Assembly: GCA_002348535.1 (NCBI GenBank)
Contig: DEBL01000198.1
Location: forward strand, 1 to 7,767
Direction of reading: 5' to 3'
DNA length: 7,767 bases
Source of the DNA: Deltaproteobacteria bacterium UBA2957
GTDB lineage: Bacteria; Myxococcota_A; UBA796
A model generated the notes under the pieces. The model did not search any database. It worked only from the letters and a program-made list of their open reading frames with translations, and had not been told where the DNA came from. This document shows, piece by piece, positions 1-5,467 of this stretch. Numbering within the stretch: the stretch's first letter is position 1; the number at the start of each line of letters is the position of its first letter. A program made the translations under genes and the position numbers.

Positions 1-240
1 CTGTGGCTTGTAAACGTCCCCCTCCCTCCTCGCCTTCGCATCCACTTTCACAACTGCCCTGAGGGCGGTTCGCCACGGCACCATCAGGTCGCCGGATCCC
101 TCTCAACCGCGATGGACCGAGCAGCCTTCAAGGTCACCAAAGGGCTCGATTCAGTTGATGTGCTGTTCCTACGGCCCGACCCACGATGGTCCTCGACGCC
201 CACGGCTCCGTCACCGTGAAGCACTCCACCCTGCACCGTC
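1..240. other. Left-edge region without a supported gene
   Basis: No convincing gene is seen here. Frame 1 is open from the window edge to a TGA at 217-219, but its translation is rich in Pro, Arg, His and Ser and I recognise no family; its only ATG (112) would give 36 residues. The other forward frames are broken at 60-62 and 156-158 (frame 3) or give Arg/Pro-rich text typical of non-coding translation. The reverse strand offers nothing better. It may be the promoter and leader region of the transporter gene at 241, or the decayed end of an upstream gene. Confidence 0.5.
52..70. other. Short hairpin, possible weak terminator
   Basis: AACTGCCC and GGGCGGTT can pair around a TGA loop, giving an 8-bp stem with one G-U pair when transcribed. 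No run of T follows on either strand, so it does not meet the usual picture of an intrinsic terminator. It might end a transcript entering from the left with help from Rho, or be chance. Confidence 0.2.
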
Positions 241-1089
241 ATGTTTAGCGGTCAATCTGCGGCAATACAGGAGCTTCTGGTTGGCGGCTTTGTGGTCTGC
301 ATGATGCTTTCGGTTGGTATTGACCTCACAGTAAGCAGCGTTCGAGCTGTATTTCAAAAGCCCGCGGTTCTGATAAGCGCCTTGACCGTCAACTACGTGC
401 TCGTTCCCCTCGCCTTCATGCTCGCTCTCCAGCTGTTTGACATTGAAGGCATGTGGGCGGTGGGGTTGATGTTTGTTGCCGTTGCACCGGGTGGGCCTGT
501 CGCAGGGGTGCTGATTCAGAACGCCGGAGGCAACCTTGCCTTGGGGGCTTCGATGATCGTGGTCATGAACCTGCTCAACACCGTGTTAACGCCCATCGGG
601 TTTCTGGCGCTGGATTCGTCGGGCTCAACCGGGCTGCCAATGGCAGGGATGGTCAAAACGATCATCCTCTTTCAGCTGCTCCCGCTTGCTGCGGCAATGG
701 GCTTCCGACACCTCAGACCTCTTGCAGCAGACCAACTGCAGCCGCACGTGCAGCGCGCTGCAAAGATCCTTCTGTTTGGGGCAGCTGCAGTCATTCTCAT
801 TGGTGAAATCCCTCGCCTCTTGACCGTTCCCATCAAAATGATTTTGTTCTGCCATCTCGCGGTCCCCGTTCTGATGGGCCTTGGATGGCTGCTCACACCT
901 GGAAAACGGGCAGATCGCACAGCGGTAGCCATCGCAACCCCTTACCGCAGCATCAGTGTGGTGTTGTTGCTCCTGGCGTCGTGGGTCCGCGATATGGATG
1001 CCATGCTGGCCGCGATGACCTATTCCGGCGCAATGCTCTGGATGTGCCTCGCCGCATCGACGTGGATGCGCCGTCGCTGGGTCAGTTGA
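241..1089 (+). CDS. BASS/SBF-family transporter (bile acid:sodium symporter-like)
   Basis: A 282-residue integral inner-membrane protein, almost wholly hydrophobic, with about eight or nine predicted membrane segments. The opening segment (residues 11-30, ending MMLSVGIDLT) matches the family's first helix. Residues 82-102 (APGGPVAGV...GGNLALG) resemble the conserved crossover helix near the Na+ sites, and residues 222-245 (KRADRTAVAIATPYRSISV) look like the equivalent element in the second inverted repeat. Known relatives couple Na+ to uptake or efflux of organic anions such as bile acids, pantothenate or 2-keto acids; the substrate here cannot be read from sequence. The frame is closed upstream by a TGA at 217, so ATG 241 is the first possible ATG, though no clear Shine-Dalgarno site precedes it; ATG 301 would remove part of helix 1 and is less likely. 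Its last 8 bases overlap the end of the convergent pssA. At 282 residues it is a little shorter than many relatives. Confidence 0.85.
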   Translation: MFSGQSAAIQELLVGGFVVCMMLSVGIDLTVSSVRAVFQKPAVLISALTVNYVLVPLAFMLALQLFDIEGMWAVGLMFVAVAPGGPVAGVLIQNAGGNLALGASMIVVMNLLNTVLTPIGFLALDSSGSTGLPMAGMVKTIILFQLLPLAAAMGFRHLRPLAADQLQPHVQRAAKILLFGAAAVILIGEIPRLLTVPIKMILFCHLAVPVLMGLGWLLTPGKRADRTAVAIATPYRSISVVLLLLASWVRDMDAMLAAMTYSGAMLWMCLAASTWMRRRWVS

Positions 1090-1816
1090 GGCTCGCTTCC
1101 TCGTTCACGGTGCGATTGGACCAGACCAGACCGTACGACAACCCGAACAACAAAAAGCTAAACGATGCCCCAAACAAATACTCAGGGAACATCTGCAGCG
1201 GCACCAGCGTGTACGCGATTGCCATGTTGACGATTTGAAACGCATTCACTGGCTTGCTCCACCGCAAACTAAACTTGGGAATGCGAAGGTTGCTCACCAT
1301 CAGCGCTCCCGCAACGACCAAGGCCGCAGGAAGCCACGGCAACACCGCCTCAGCCACTCCTTGAGATTCCGCTGCAAGGAATGCAGCAGCAAGGCACCCT
1401 CCACACAATGTGGACGGTACGCCGACGAACATGTAGTCCGACCCTTCCCCTTCAGGCTCAACCACGTTGAACCGGGCAAGTCGGATCGCTACCGCCAACG
1501 CATACACGGCGCAGGCACCCGCGATGAGTCCCTCTCCGGGCTCGACTCGGCCGCCAGTAACACCGAAGAACACCAGTGCGGCGGGGGCCAACCCGAAGGC
1601 CACAAAATCAGCAAAGCTGTCCATCTCAGCACCAAATTTCGAACTCGCCTTGAGGAGTCTTGCCGCACCGCCGTCGAGCTTGTCCAGCATGACACCCCAA
1701 AGGATAAGCCAGCCAGCCAACACATAGTCGCCGTTGGCCGAGAGGACGCAAGACGCGAACCCGAGCACCATCGAGAGCGCGGTAAAACCGTTGGGGATGA
1801 GGTATTTCCAGAACAC
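1082..1816 (-). CDS. pssA: CDP-diacylglycerol-serine O-phosphatidyltransferase (type II phosphatidylserine synthase)
   Basis: Transfers phosphatidyl from CDP-diacylglycerol to L-serine, giving phosphatidylserine, the precursor of phosphatidylethanolamine, in the inner membrane. The 244-residue protein carries the complete CDP-alcohol phosphatidyltransferase signature at residues 45-70: D45, D48, G49, A52, R53, G62, D66 and D70, with the usual D-x2-DG-x2-AR-x8-G-x3-D-x3-D spacing. PssA-type landmarks include IPNGFTALS (7-15), FGLAP (74-78), RLARFN (112-117) and VGVPS (131-135), followed by several membrane helices. The usual PssA text DGRVAR is here DGGAAR, which keeps the invariant residues. 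I chose GTG 1816 because GAGGAG lies 6 bases upstream and the next residues (FWKYLIPN) are the normal family N-terminus; an open extension to GTG 1933 would add 39 unrelated residues and run into the divergent peptidase start. No psd gene lies next to it in this window. Phosphatidylcholine synthase is a less likely alternative. Confidence 0.88.
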   Translation of the reverse strand: MFWKYLIPNGFTALSMVLGFASCVLSANGDYVLAGWLILWGVMLDKLDGGAARLLKASSKFGAEMDSFADFVAFGLAPAALVFFGVTGGRVEPGEGLIAGACAVYALAVAIRLARFNVVEPEGEGSDYMFVGVPSTLCGGCLAAAFLAAESQGVAEAVLPWLPAALVVAGALMVSNLRIPKFSLRWSKPVNAFQIVNMAIAYTLVPLQMFPEYLFGASFSFLLFGLSYGLVWSNRTVNEEASLN

Positions 1817-1822
1817 AGTTTG

Positions 1823-1828
1823 CTCCTC
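1823..1828 (-). promoter_or_regulatory. Shine-Dalgarno site fixing the pssA GTG start
   Basis: The reverse strand reads GAGGAG followed by six bases (CAAACT) and then GTG. This near-perfect anti-16S match at ideal spacing is the main reason for the short form of pssA. Confidence 0.75.
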
Positions 1829-1914
1829 GCCGGATGGTGAGAGTGTATCCCACCTCGCCAACCTAATCACATCCAAAGCACGCGATGGTTGCAATTCGGT
1901 TACACCACTAGCTT
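1829..1914. promoter_or_regulatory. Divergent intergenic region between pssA and the M3 peptidase gene
   Basis: The 111 bp between the two starts must hold promoters for both genes. I see no -10/-35 pair good enough to name: TTGCAA at 1889-1894 could be a -35 for the peptidase gene, but no matching -10 stands at the right distance. Confidence 0.4.
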
Positions 1915-1921
1915 GAGGAGG
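1915..1921 (+). promoter_or_regulatory. Shine-Dalgarno site fixing the peptidase start
   Basis: GAGGAGG is followed by six bases (TCTTTT) and then ATG 1928. It rules out the in-frame TTG at 1889, which has no such site. Confidence 0.8.
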
Positions 1922-1927
1922 TCTTTT

Positions 1928-3619
1928 ATGCACCCAGCCCCGCGCTTCTCCGAAATGCCCTACACGCGGCCCGTCGTTGACACCATCAATGCAAACGCCG
2001 CACGGCTAATCGAGGCATGGGACAACGCCCAAACCGCGGATGAGCAGGTCCAAGTCATTCGACAATGGGACGCCCAGCAGGCCGAGTTGCAATCCAACCA
2101 AACCCTCGCGATGGTTCACTTCCAACAAGAAACCAAGAACCCCGATTACAAGTCTGAAAAAGTATTCTTCGACGAACTCAATCCTGTGCTGCTCGGGCAC
2201 GACCTTGAGTTGTTGAAGCGCGTCACGGGATCGGAGTTTCGCGTCGAACTGGAAGCGAAGTTGGGCAAGCAGGCCTTTGCCGTCTGGGATTGCTTCTTGG
2301 GCACATTCGAGCCGGCCATCGCTGACCTCAAGCGTGAAGAAGCCGCCCTGACAACCGAATATTCTGAAATCATGGCCGGCATCGAGGTCGAGTTCGACGG
2401 CGAGACAATGAACCTTTCCACGCTGCGCGGTCGATACGGCGACCCGGACAGGGACGTCAGGATGCGCGCCCAGCAAACGCGTTCAACTGCACTCGATGCG
2501 GTCTCGCCCGAACTCGACCGCATCTACCACGAACTCACGCAAGTCCGTCACAAGATGGCGACGACGTTGGGATACTCAAACTTCATTCCACTCGGATACG
2601 GACGGATGAGTCGAACCGACTACGATGCGAACGACGTGGCGCAGTTCCGTGCTCAGGTTCGTGACCGTGTCGTTCCGCTCGCCCAGCAAATCTATGCCCG
2701 ACGAGCGAACACCCTTGGACTTCCTGAACTGCAGTTTCATGATGAATCGGTTCGGGATCACACTGGCGTGCCACGGCCGAAGGGAGACCACGATTGGATG
2801 CTGAAACGGGCCATCGAAATGTTCGATGCGCTCGGCGCCGATTTTGGATCGTTCTTCCGCATGATGGCGGATTGCGACCTGCTCGACCTGAAGGCGCGCA
2901 ATGGGAAAGCAGGAGGTGGATTCTGCGCCAGCGTTCCGCGCTACGGGGTGCCCTTCATTTTCGCGAACTTCAACGGGACACAGGACGATGTCAATGTGTT
3001 CACTCATGAGTGCGGGCACGCCTTTCAAAACTGGTCCAGCCGCGACCAATCGCTTCTCCTGTACCAGTGGCCGACCTATGAAGCCGCTGAGATTCATTCC
3101 ATGTCGCTCGAGTTTCTGACGTACCCCTACATGGAGGCGTTCTTCGGAGACGACGCGGCCCGGTTCATCGAAGGTCATCTCGAGGACGCCATTTTGTTCC
3201 TCCCATATGGATGTGCAGTCGATGAGTTTCAACATCGCGTCTACGAACGCCCCGACATGACACCGGACGAGCGGGCGAAGCTGTGGTCTGAACTGGAGTC
3301 CGTCTACCTTCCCCATCGCCAGTACTCAGAGATGAGCCACATGGAGTCTGGCCGCTTGTGGCAGCAACAACGGCACATCTACGCGAGTCCGTTTTACTAC
3401 ATCGATTATTGCTTGGCGCAGACGTGCGCGCTTCAAATGTGGCACGCGGCGGCGAACGACCGGGACGGCACCATGGCGCGGTACCGCGAATTGTGCTCAC
3501 TCGGTGGCTCTAAACCCTTCACAGAGCTCGTATCAGCCATCGGGCTCGCCAACCCGTTCGCCCCGGGCAGCTTGAACGCCGTGTGTGACGCCGTGGCGGA
3601 CACGTTGGGGTTTTCATGA
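1928..3619 (+). CDS. M3-family oligoendopeptidase (zinc metallopeptidase)
   Basis: A 563-residue cytoplasmic protein without signal peptide, of the usual length for the short M3 oligoendopeptidase group related to PepF. Such enzymes cut short peptides inside a closed channel and take part in peptide turnover. The zinc site is plain: H360-E361-C-G-H364, with the third ligand most likely E388 in AAEIHSMSLEF, 24 residues after the second histidine as expected for gluzincins of this clan. Upstream, residues about 334-358 (GGFCASVPRYGVPFIFANFNGT...) form the usual edge strand and approach to the helix. Downstream, HIYASPFYYIDY (483-494) corresponds to the tyrosine-rich substrate-binding loop of the family. 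All catalytic residues are present, so it should be active. The start is set by the GAGGAGG site. Its stop overlaps the start of the next gene (ATGA at 3616-3619), implying translational coupling to the small lipoprotein. Confidence 0.92.
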   Translation: MHPAPRFSEMPYTRPVVDTINANAARLIEAWDNAQTADEQVQVIRQWDAQQAELQSNQTLAMVHFQQETKNPDYKSEKVFFDELNPVLLGHDLELLKRVTGSEFRVELEAKLGKQAFAVWDCFLGTFEPAIADLKREEAALTTEYSEIMAGIEVEFDGETMNLSTLRGRYGDPDRDVRMRAQQTRSTALDAVSPELDRIYHELTQVRHKMATTLGYSNFIPLGYGRMSRTDYDANDVAQFRAQVRDRVVPLAQQIYARRANTLGLPELQFHDESVRDHTGVPRPKGDHDWMLKRAIEMFDALGADFGSFFRMMADCDLLDLKARNGKAGGGFCASVPRYGVPFIFANFNGTQDDVNVFTHECGHAFQNWSSRDQSLLLYQWPTYEAAEIHSMSLEFLTYPYMEAFFGDDAARFIEGHLEDAILFLPYGCAVDEFQHRVYERPDMTPDERAKLWSELESVYLPHRQYSEMSHMESGRLWQQQRHIYASPFYYIDYCLAQTCALQMWHAAANDRDGTMARYRELCSLGGSKPFTELVSAIGLANPFAPGSLNAVCDAVADTLGFS

Positions 3620-3807
3620 GGCTGTCCTTAGCCGCCACACTTTCAACTTTAATGGGCTGCGCTCCGCCTTCCAGTCCCGACTATACCCGCACCCGAACGC
3701 CACTCGGCGTCACAGACGGAGGCCCATCGGAAGGGCCCAACGAAGACACTGGGTCCGCGCCACCCGAAGACACCGGGTCCGGTGACACGGGCGAAAAACG
3801 TCGATAG
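3616..3807 (+). CDS. Small Asp-Thr-Gly-repeat lipoprotein of unknown function
   Basis: A 63-residue protein starting inside the ATGA overlap with the peptidase gene, so it is probably co-transcribed and translationally coupled. Residues 1-15 (MRLSLAATLSTLMGC) look like a lipoprotein signal with Arg2, a short hydrophobic core and a lipobox LMGC, predicting lipidation at Cys15; Met at the -2 position is unusual. The mature part is about 48 residues, rich in Pro, Gly, Ser, Thr and acidic residues, with EDTGS at 43-47 and 51-55 and DTG again at 57-59, ending in KRR. It is likely an unstructured, surface-tethered peptide. Similar Asp-Thr-Gly-rich lipoproteins occur in myxobacteria-like genomes, but no function is known to me. 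It might be spurious, but the start overlap and the signal argue for a real gene. It ends 7 bp from the convergent YceI gene. Confidence 0.6.
   Translation: MRLSLAATLSTLMGCAPPSSPDYTRTRTPLGVTDGGPSEGPNEDTGSAPPEDTGSGDTGEKRR
3742..3792 (+). repeat. Tandem-like repeat encoding EDTGS units
   Basis: GAAGACACTGGGTCC (3742-3756) recurs at 3766-3780 with one silent difference (14 of 15 bases), 24 bp apart, and a partial third copy, GGTGACACGGGC, follows directly at 3781-3792. The units are in the lipoprotein reading frame and encode EDTGS, EDTGS and GDTG. Confidence 0.7.
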
Positions 3808-3814
3808 CAAGTCC

Positions 3815-4501
3815 CTACTGGGTGGCTGGCGCTTCGGATCCAGCATCGGTCGTGGGAAACCGAAGACTCAGGCGTATTTGGACGTCATCCTCGATGAGGT
3901 TGTCGGGCTTTCCGGGATACGACACTCCCCAGTTTTGTCTGTTGATGTCGAAGGACGCCTCCACAGTCGTCGCCATTGCGCCCACGATGACCGTGGCGGG
4001 AAATGAGAGCGGCCGCGTCTTCCCGTGAAGTTCCAACACACCCTTCACGTCGTGCGTCACTGCCCCGGACCCGCCCGCTGCGATGAGTTCGCTGCTGACA
4101 AAGGTCGCCGTCGGGTATTTCTCAGCGTGAAAGAAGTCCTTGCTGAGCAGATGTTCCGTCAGCTTCTCGTGTCCCGATGTTGTGGTTGCAATATCAATAA
4201 TAAACTTCGTACCGATCGCTTCGTCATCGGCGAGAACAACGGACCCAGAGAAGGACTGGAAGCTGCCGTCTTGGCTGCCAGTCACTTGCGACCCAGTAAA
4301 TTCGATTTTGCTCGAATCCGGGTCGACGGCGTAGACATCGCCTTCCGGCAATACCGGCAACTCGACATCAACGTCAGCAGGCGGCGGAGGGGGCTCGTCC
4401 GACGCGGCAACAGGGCCCGCACTCGACGGCCCCGTCGACGCAGGCTCATCCCCACATCCAACAAAGAAAGCTATGGCAATAGCGTGCGCGATGTTCAGCA
4501 T
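3815..4501 (-). CDS. YceI-domain lipoprotein
   Basis: A 228-residue exported protein. Residues 1-16 (MLNIAHAIAIAFFVGC) form a short lipoprotein signal with FVGC as lipobox and Cys16 as the likely lipidation site; the N-region lacks Lys or Arg, which is atypical. Residues 17-55 are a Pro/Ala/Ser-rich acidic linker with a run of five prolines. Residues 57-215 are a YceI domain: YAVDPDSSKIEFTG (57-70), the middle SFQSFSGSVVL (80-90), HLLSKDFFHAEKYPTATF (117-134), VKGVLELHGKTRPLSF (152-167) and RQNWGVS (188-194) match the family's strongest positions. YceI proteins are lipocalin-like barrels that bind long isoprenoid or polyprenyl lipids in the periplasm; the ligand here is unknown. ATG 4501 is chosen because GGAG lies five bases upstream; GTG 4516 is an in-frame alternative. 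It follows the secreted-protein gene by 63 bp on the same strand. Confidence 0.85.
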   Translation of the reverse strand: MLNIAHAIAIAFFVGCGDEPASTGPSSAGPVAASDEPPPPPADVDVELPVLPEGDVYAVDPDSSKIEFTGSQVTGSQDGSFQSFSGSVVLADDEAIGTKFIIDIATTTSGHEKLTEHLLSKDFFHAEKYPTATFVSSELIAAGGSGAVTHDVKGVLELHGKTRPLSFPATVIVGAMATTVEASFDINRQNWGVSYPGKPDNLIEDDVQIRLSLRFPTTDAGSEAPATQ

Positions 4502-4537
4502 TGAAGCTCCATTCACATCATGTTCTCACGAAACAGT

Positions 4538-4554
4538 GGCGCGGGTCCAGCGCC
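4538..4554 (-). other. Small GC hairpin between the secreted-protein and YceI genes
   Basis: GGCGC and GCGCC can pair around a 7-base loop in the 63-bp gap. There is no T run after it on the reverse strand, so it is not a good intrinsic terminator. It could attenuate or stabilise a shared transcript, or be chance. Confidence 0.2.
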
Positions 4555-4564
4555 CCCCTCGAAT

Positions 4565-5413
4565 CTATCGGTATTCGAGAACAACCGTTACTGAAGTTCG
4601 ATGGTTTTCTTGGGAAAACCCCAAGGCTTGAATGCCGATCAGGTGCTGCCCGGTGTGTTCAGCCGTAAATGTCCACCGCCCGCTCTCGTCTCGGACCAAC
4701 TGGTCAACAGCCGCGTCGAATGGGTCGAAAAGCTCTGACTCAATCTGTTCGACTTCACCGCCATCGCACACTGTCACTCGATAGGTGACGCCTTCGACCA
4801 ACCCCAACGCGATCGCCCTCGTTGAAGTCCGTCGAAGCGTGGTGGCCACTTTCGACCTCGGAGTCCATCCTTCTTCGCGGCCCACAGTGGCGGCGAGTGC
4901 GGCACACGAGGCTGCCGCCGACGGGCTGCCCAGCAATGCATCCACGTCGGTTAGGTCCTCAAGCGGGGTGGCATCACCGTCGATGGGCTCCCACGATGCG
5001 CCGCTTGAAACGAACACACCTTGGCCGGCACCGACCACACGACCATCGCGCAGCAGGACCAGCACTTCTTGACCTTCTTTTGGAATGGACTGGCCTGCGA
5101 CCTCCATGCGTACCCCGTCAACCGTGCCGCCCGTGATGTCGAAGCCCACGGAAGCAACGGTGAGTTTGGGCACGGAACGCTCAACCGCCACAGACACGCG
5201 GCTGATGATGCGTCCATCGGGCGCTCTCGATGCAACCACCGACTTCACGGTGCCGTGAACGGTCAGCGTCGCTTCGCGCACCATTGCGTCCGTCGTGACC
5301 ACCTGCGCAACCTGAGCAGCTTCCGCTGTGAACGAAAGCGCCCCAATGGCAACCATTGACCCGATGTGTACCATACCGACTGGCGACTCCGAGTGCGTAA
5401 ACGGATTTCTCAT
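4565..5413 (-). CDS. Secreted protein of unknown function, two-domain
   Basis: A 282-residue protein I cannot assign to a named family. Residues 11-34 form a signal peptide with a hydrophobic stretch and a probable cut after AEA or EAA (positions 31-34). Residues about 42-135 form a beta-rich domain (LTVHGTVKSVVASRAPDGRI, then RVSVAVERSV, EVLVLLRDGRVVGAGQGVF). Its layout recalls a domain common in secreted proteins of myxobacteria-like genomes, often near matrixin-type metalloproteases. Residues 136-205 are a linker containing one cysteine (C170). Residues 206-282 look like a beta-sandwich (VTYRVTVCDGGE, SGRWTFTAEHTGQHLIGIQAL, TSVTVVLEYR) of the kind that follows secreted enzymes, with the second cysteine C216; C170-C216 could form a disulfide. 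ATG 5413 is taken; a TTG three bases upstream is closer to the AAGGAGGAG site and is possible. It may share a transcript with the YceI gene downstream. Confidence 0.7.
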   Translation of the reverse strand: MRNPFTHSESPVGMVHIGSMVAIGALSFTAEAAQVAQVVTTDAMVREATLTVHGTVKSVVASRAPDGRIISRVSVAVERSVPKLTVASVGFDITGGTVDGVRMEVAGQSIPKEGQEVLVLLRDGRVVGAGQGVFVSSGASWEPIDGDATPLEDLTDVDALLGSPSAAASCAALAATVGREEGWTPRSKVATTLRRTSTRAIALGLVEGVTYRVTVCDGGEVEQIESELFDPFDAAVDQLVRDESGRWTFTAEHTGQHLIGIQALGFSQENHRTSVTVVLEYR

Positions 5414-5426
5414 CAAATAACTAAAG

Positions 5427-5435
5427 CTCCTCCTT
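5427..5435 (-). promoter_or_regulatory. Strong but distant Shine-Dalgarno site for the secreted-protein gene
   Basis: The reverse strand reads AAGGAGGAG, an excellent match to the anti-16S sequence, but 13 bases separate it from ATG 5413 and 10 from TTG 5416. The long spacing makes the exact start uncertain. Its first three bases belong to the inverted repeat at 5433-5454. Confidence 0.6.
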
Positions 5436-5454
5436 GAAATTCATCCATTTCAAG
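5433..5454. promoter_or_regulatory. Perfect 8-bp inverted repeat in the divergent gap, candidate operator or hairpin
   Basis: CTTGAAAT, six bases (TCATCC), then ATTTCAAG: a perfect dyad in the middle of the 54-bp space between the divergent secreted-protein and TPR-sulfotransferase genes. It ends 13 bases before ATG 5468 and touches the Shine-Dalgarno site of the opposite gene. It could be a binding site for a dimeric regulator controlling both genes, or fold in either mRNA leader. A match of this size is expected about once by chance in the whole window, but is unlikely to fall in this small gap. Confidence 0.4.
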
Positions 5455-5467
5455 CCGAAGAGCAAGC

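Noticed and set aside
1235..1840. A 201-codon forward frame opposite pssA
   Set aside because: Arg/His/Ser-rich antisense of a gene with a full CDP-alcohol phosphatidyltransferase signature.
1889..1927. N-terminal extension of the peptidase to TTG 1889
   Set aside because: GAGGAGG six bases before ATG 1928 fixes the start there.
1817..1933. N-terminal extension of pssA to GTG 1933
   Set aside because: The extension is unlike the family, overlaps the divergent peptidase start, and an ideal Shine-Dalgarno site precedes GTG 1816.
2576..3316. A 246-codon reverse frame inside the M3 peptidase gene
   Set aside because: It covers the zinc-site region of an unmistakable peptidase and has no recognisable features of its own.
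4025..4504. A 159-codon forward frame opposite the YceI gene
   Set aside because: Arg/Cys-rich translation with no motif; the reverse frame is a clear YceI lipoprotein.
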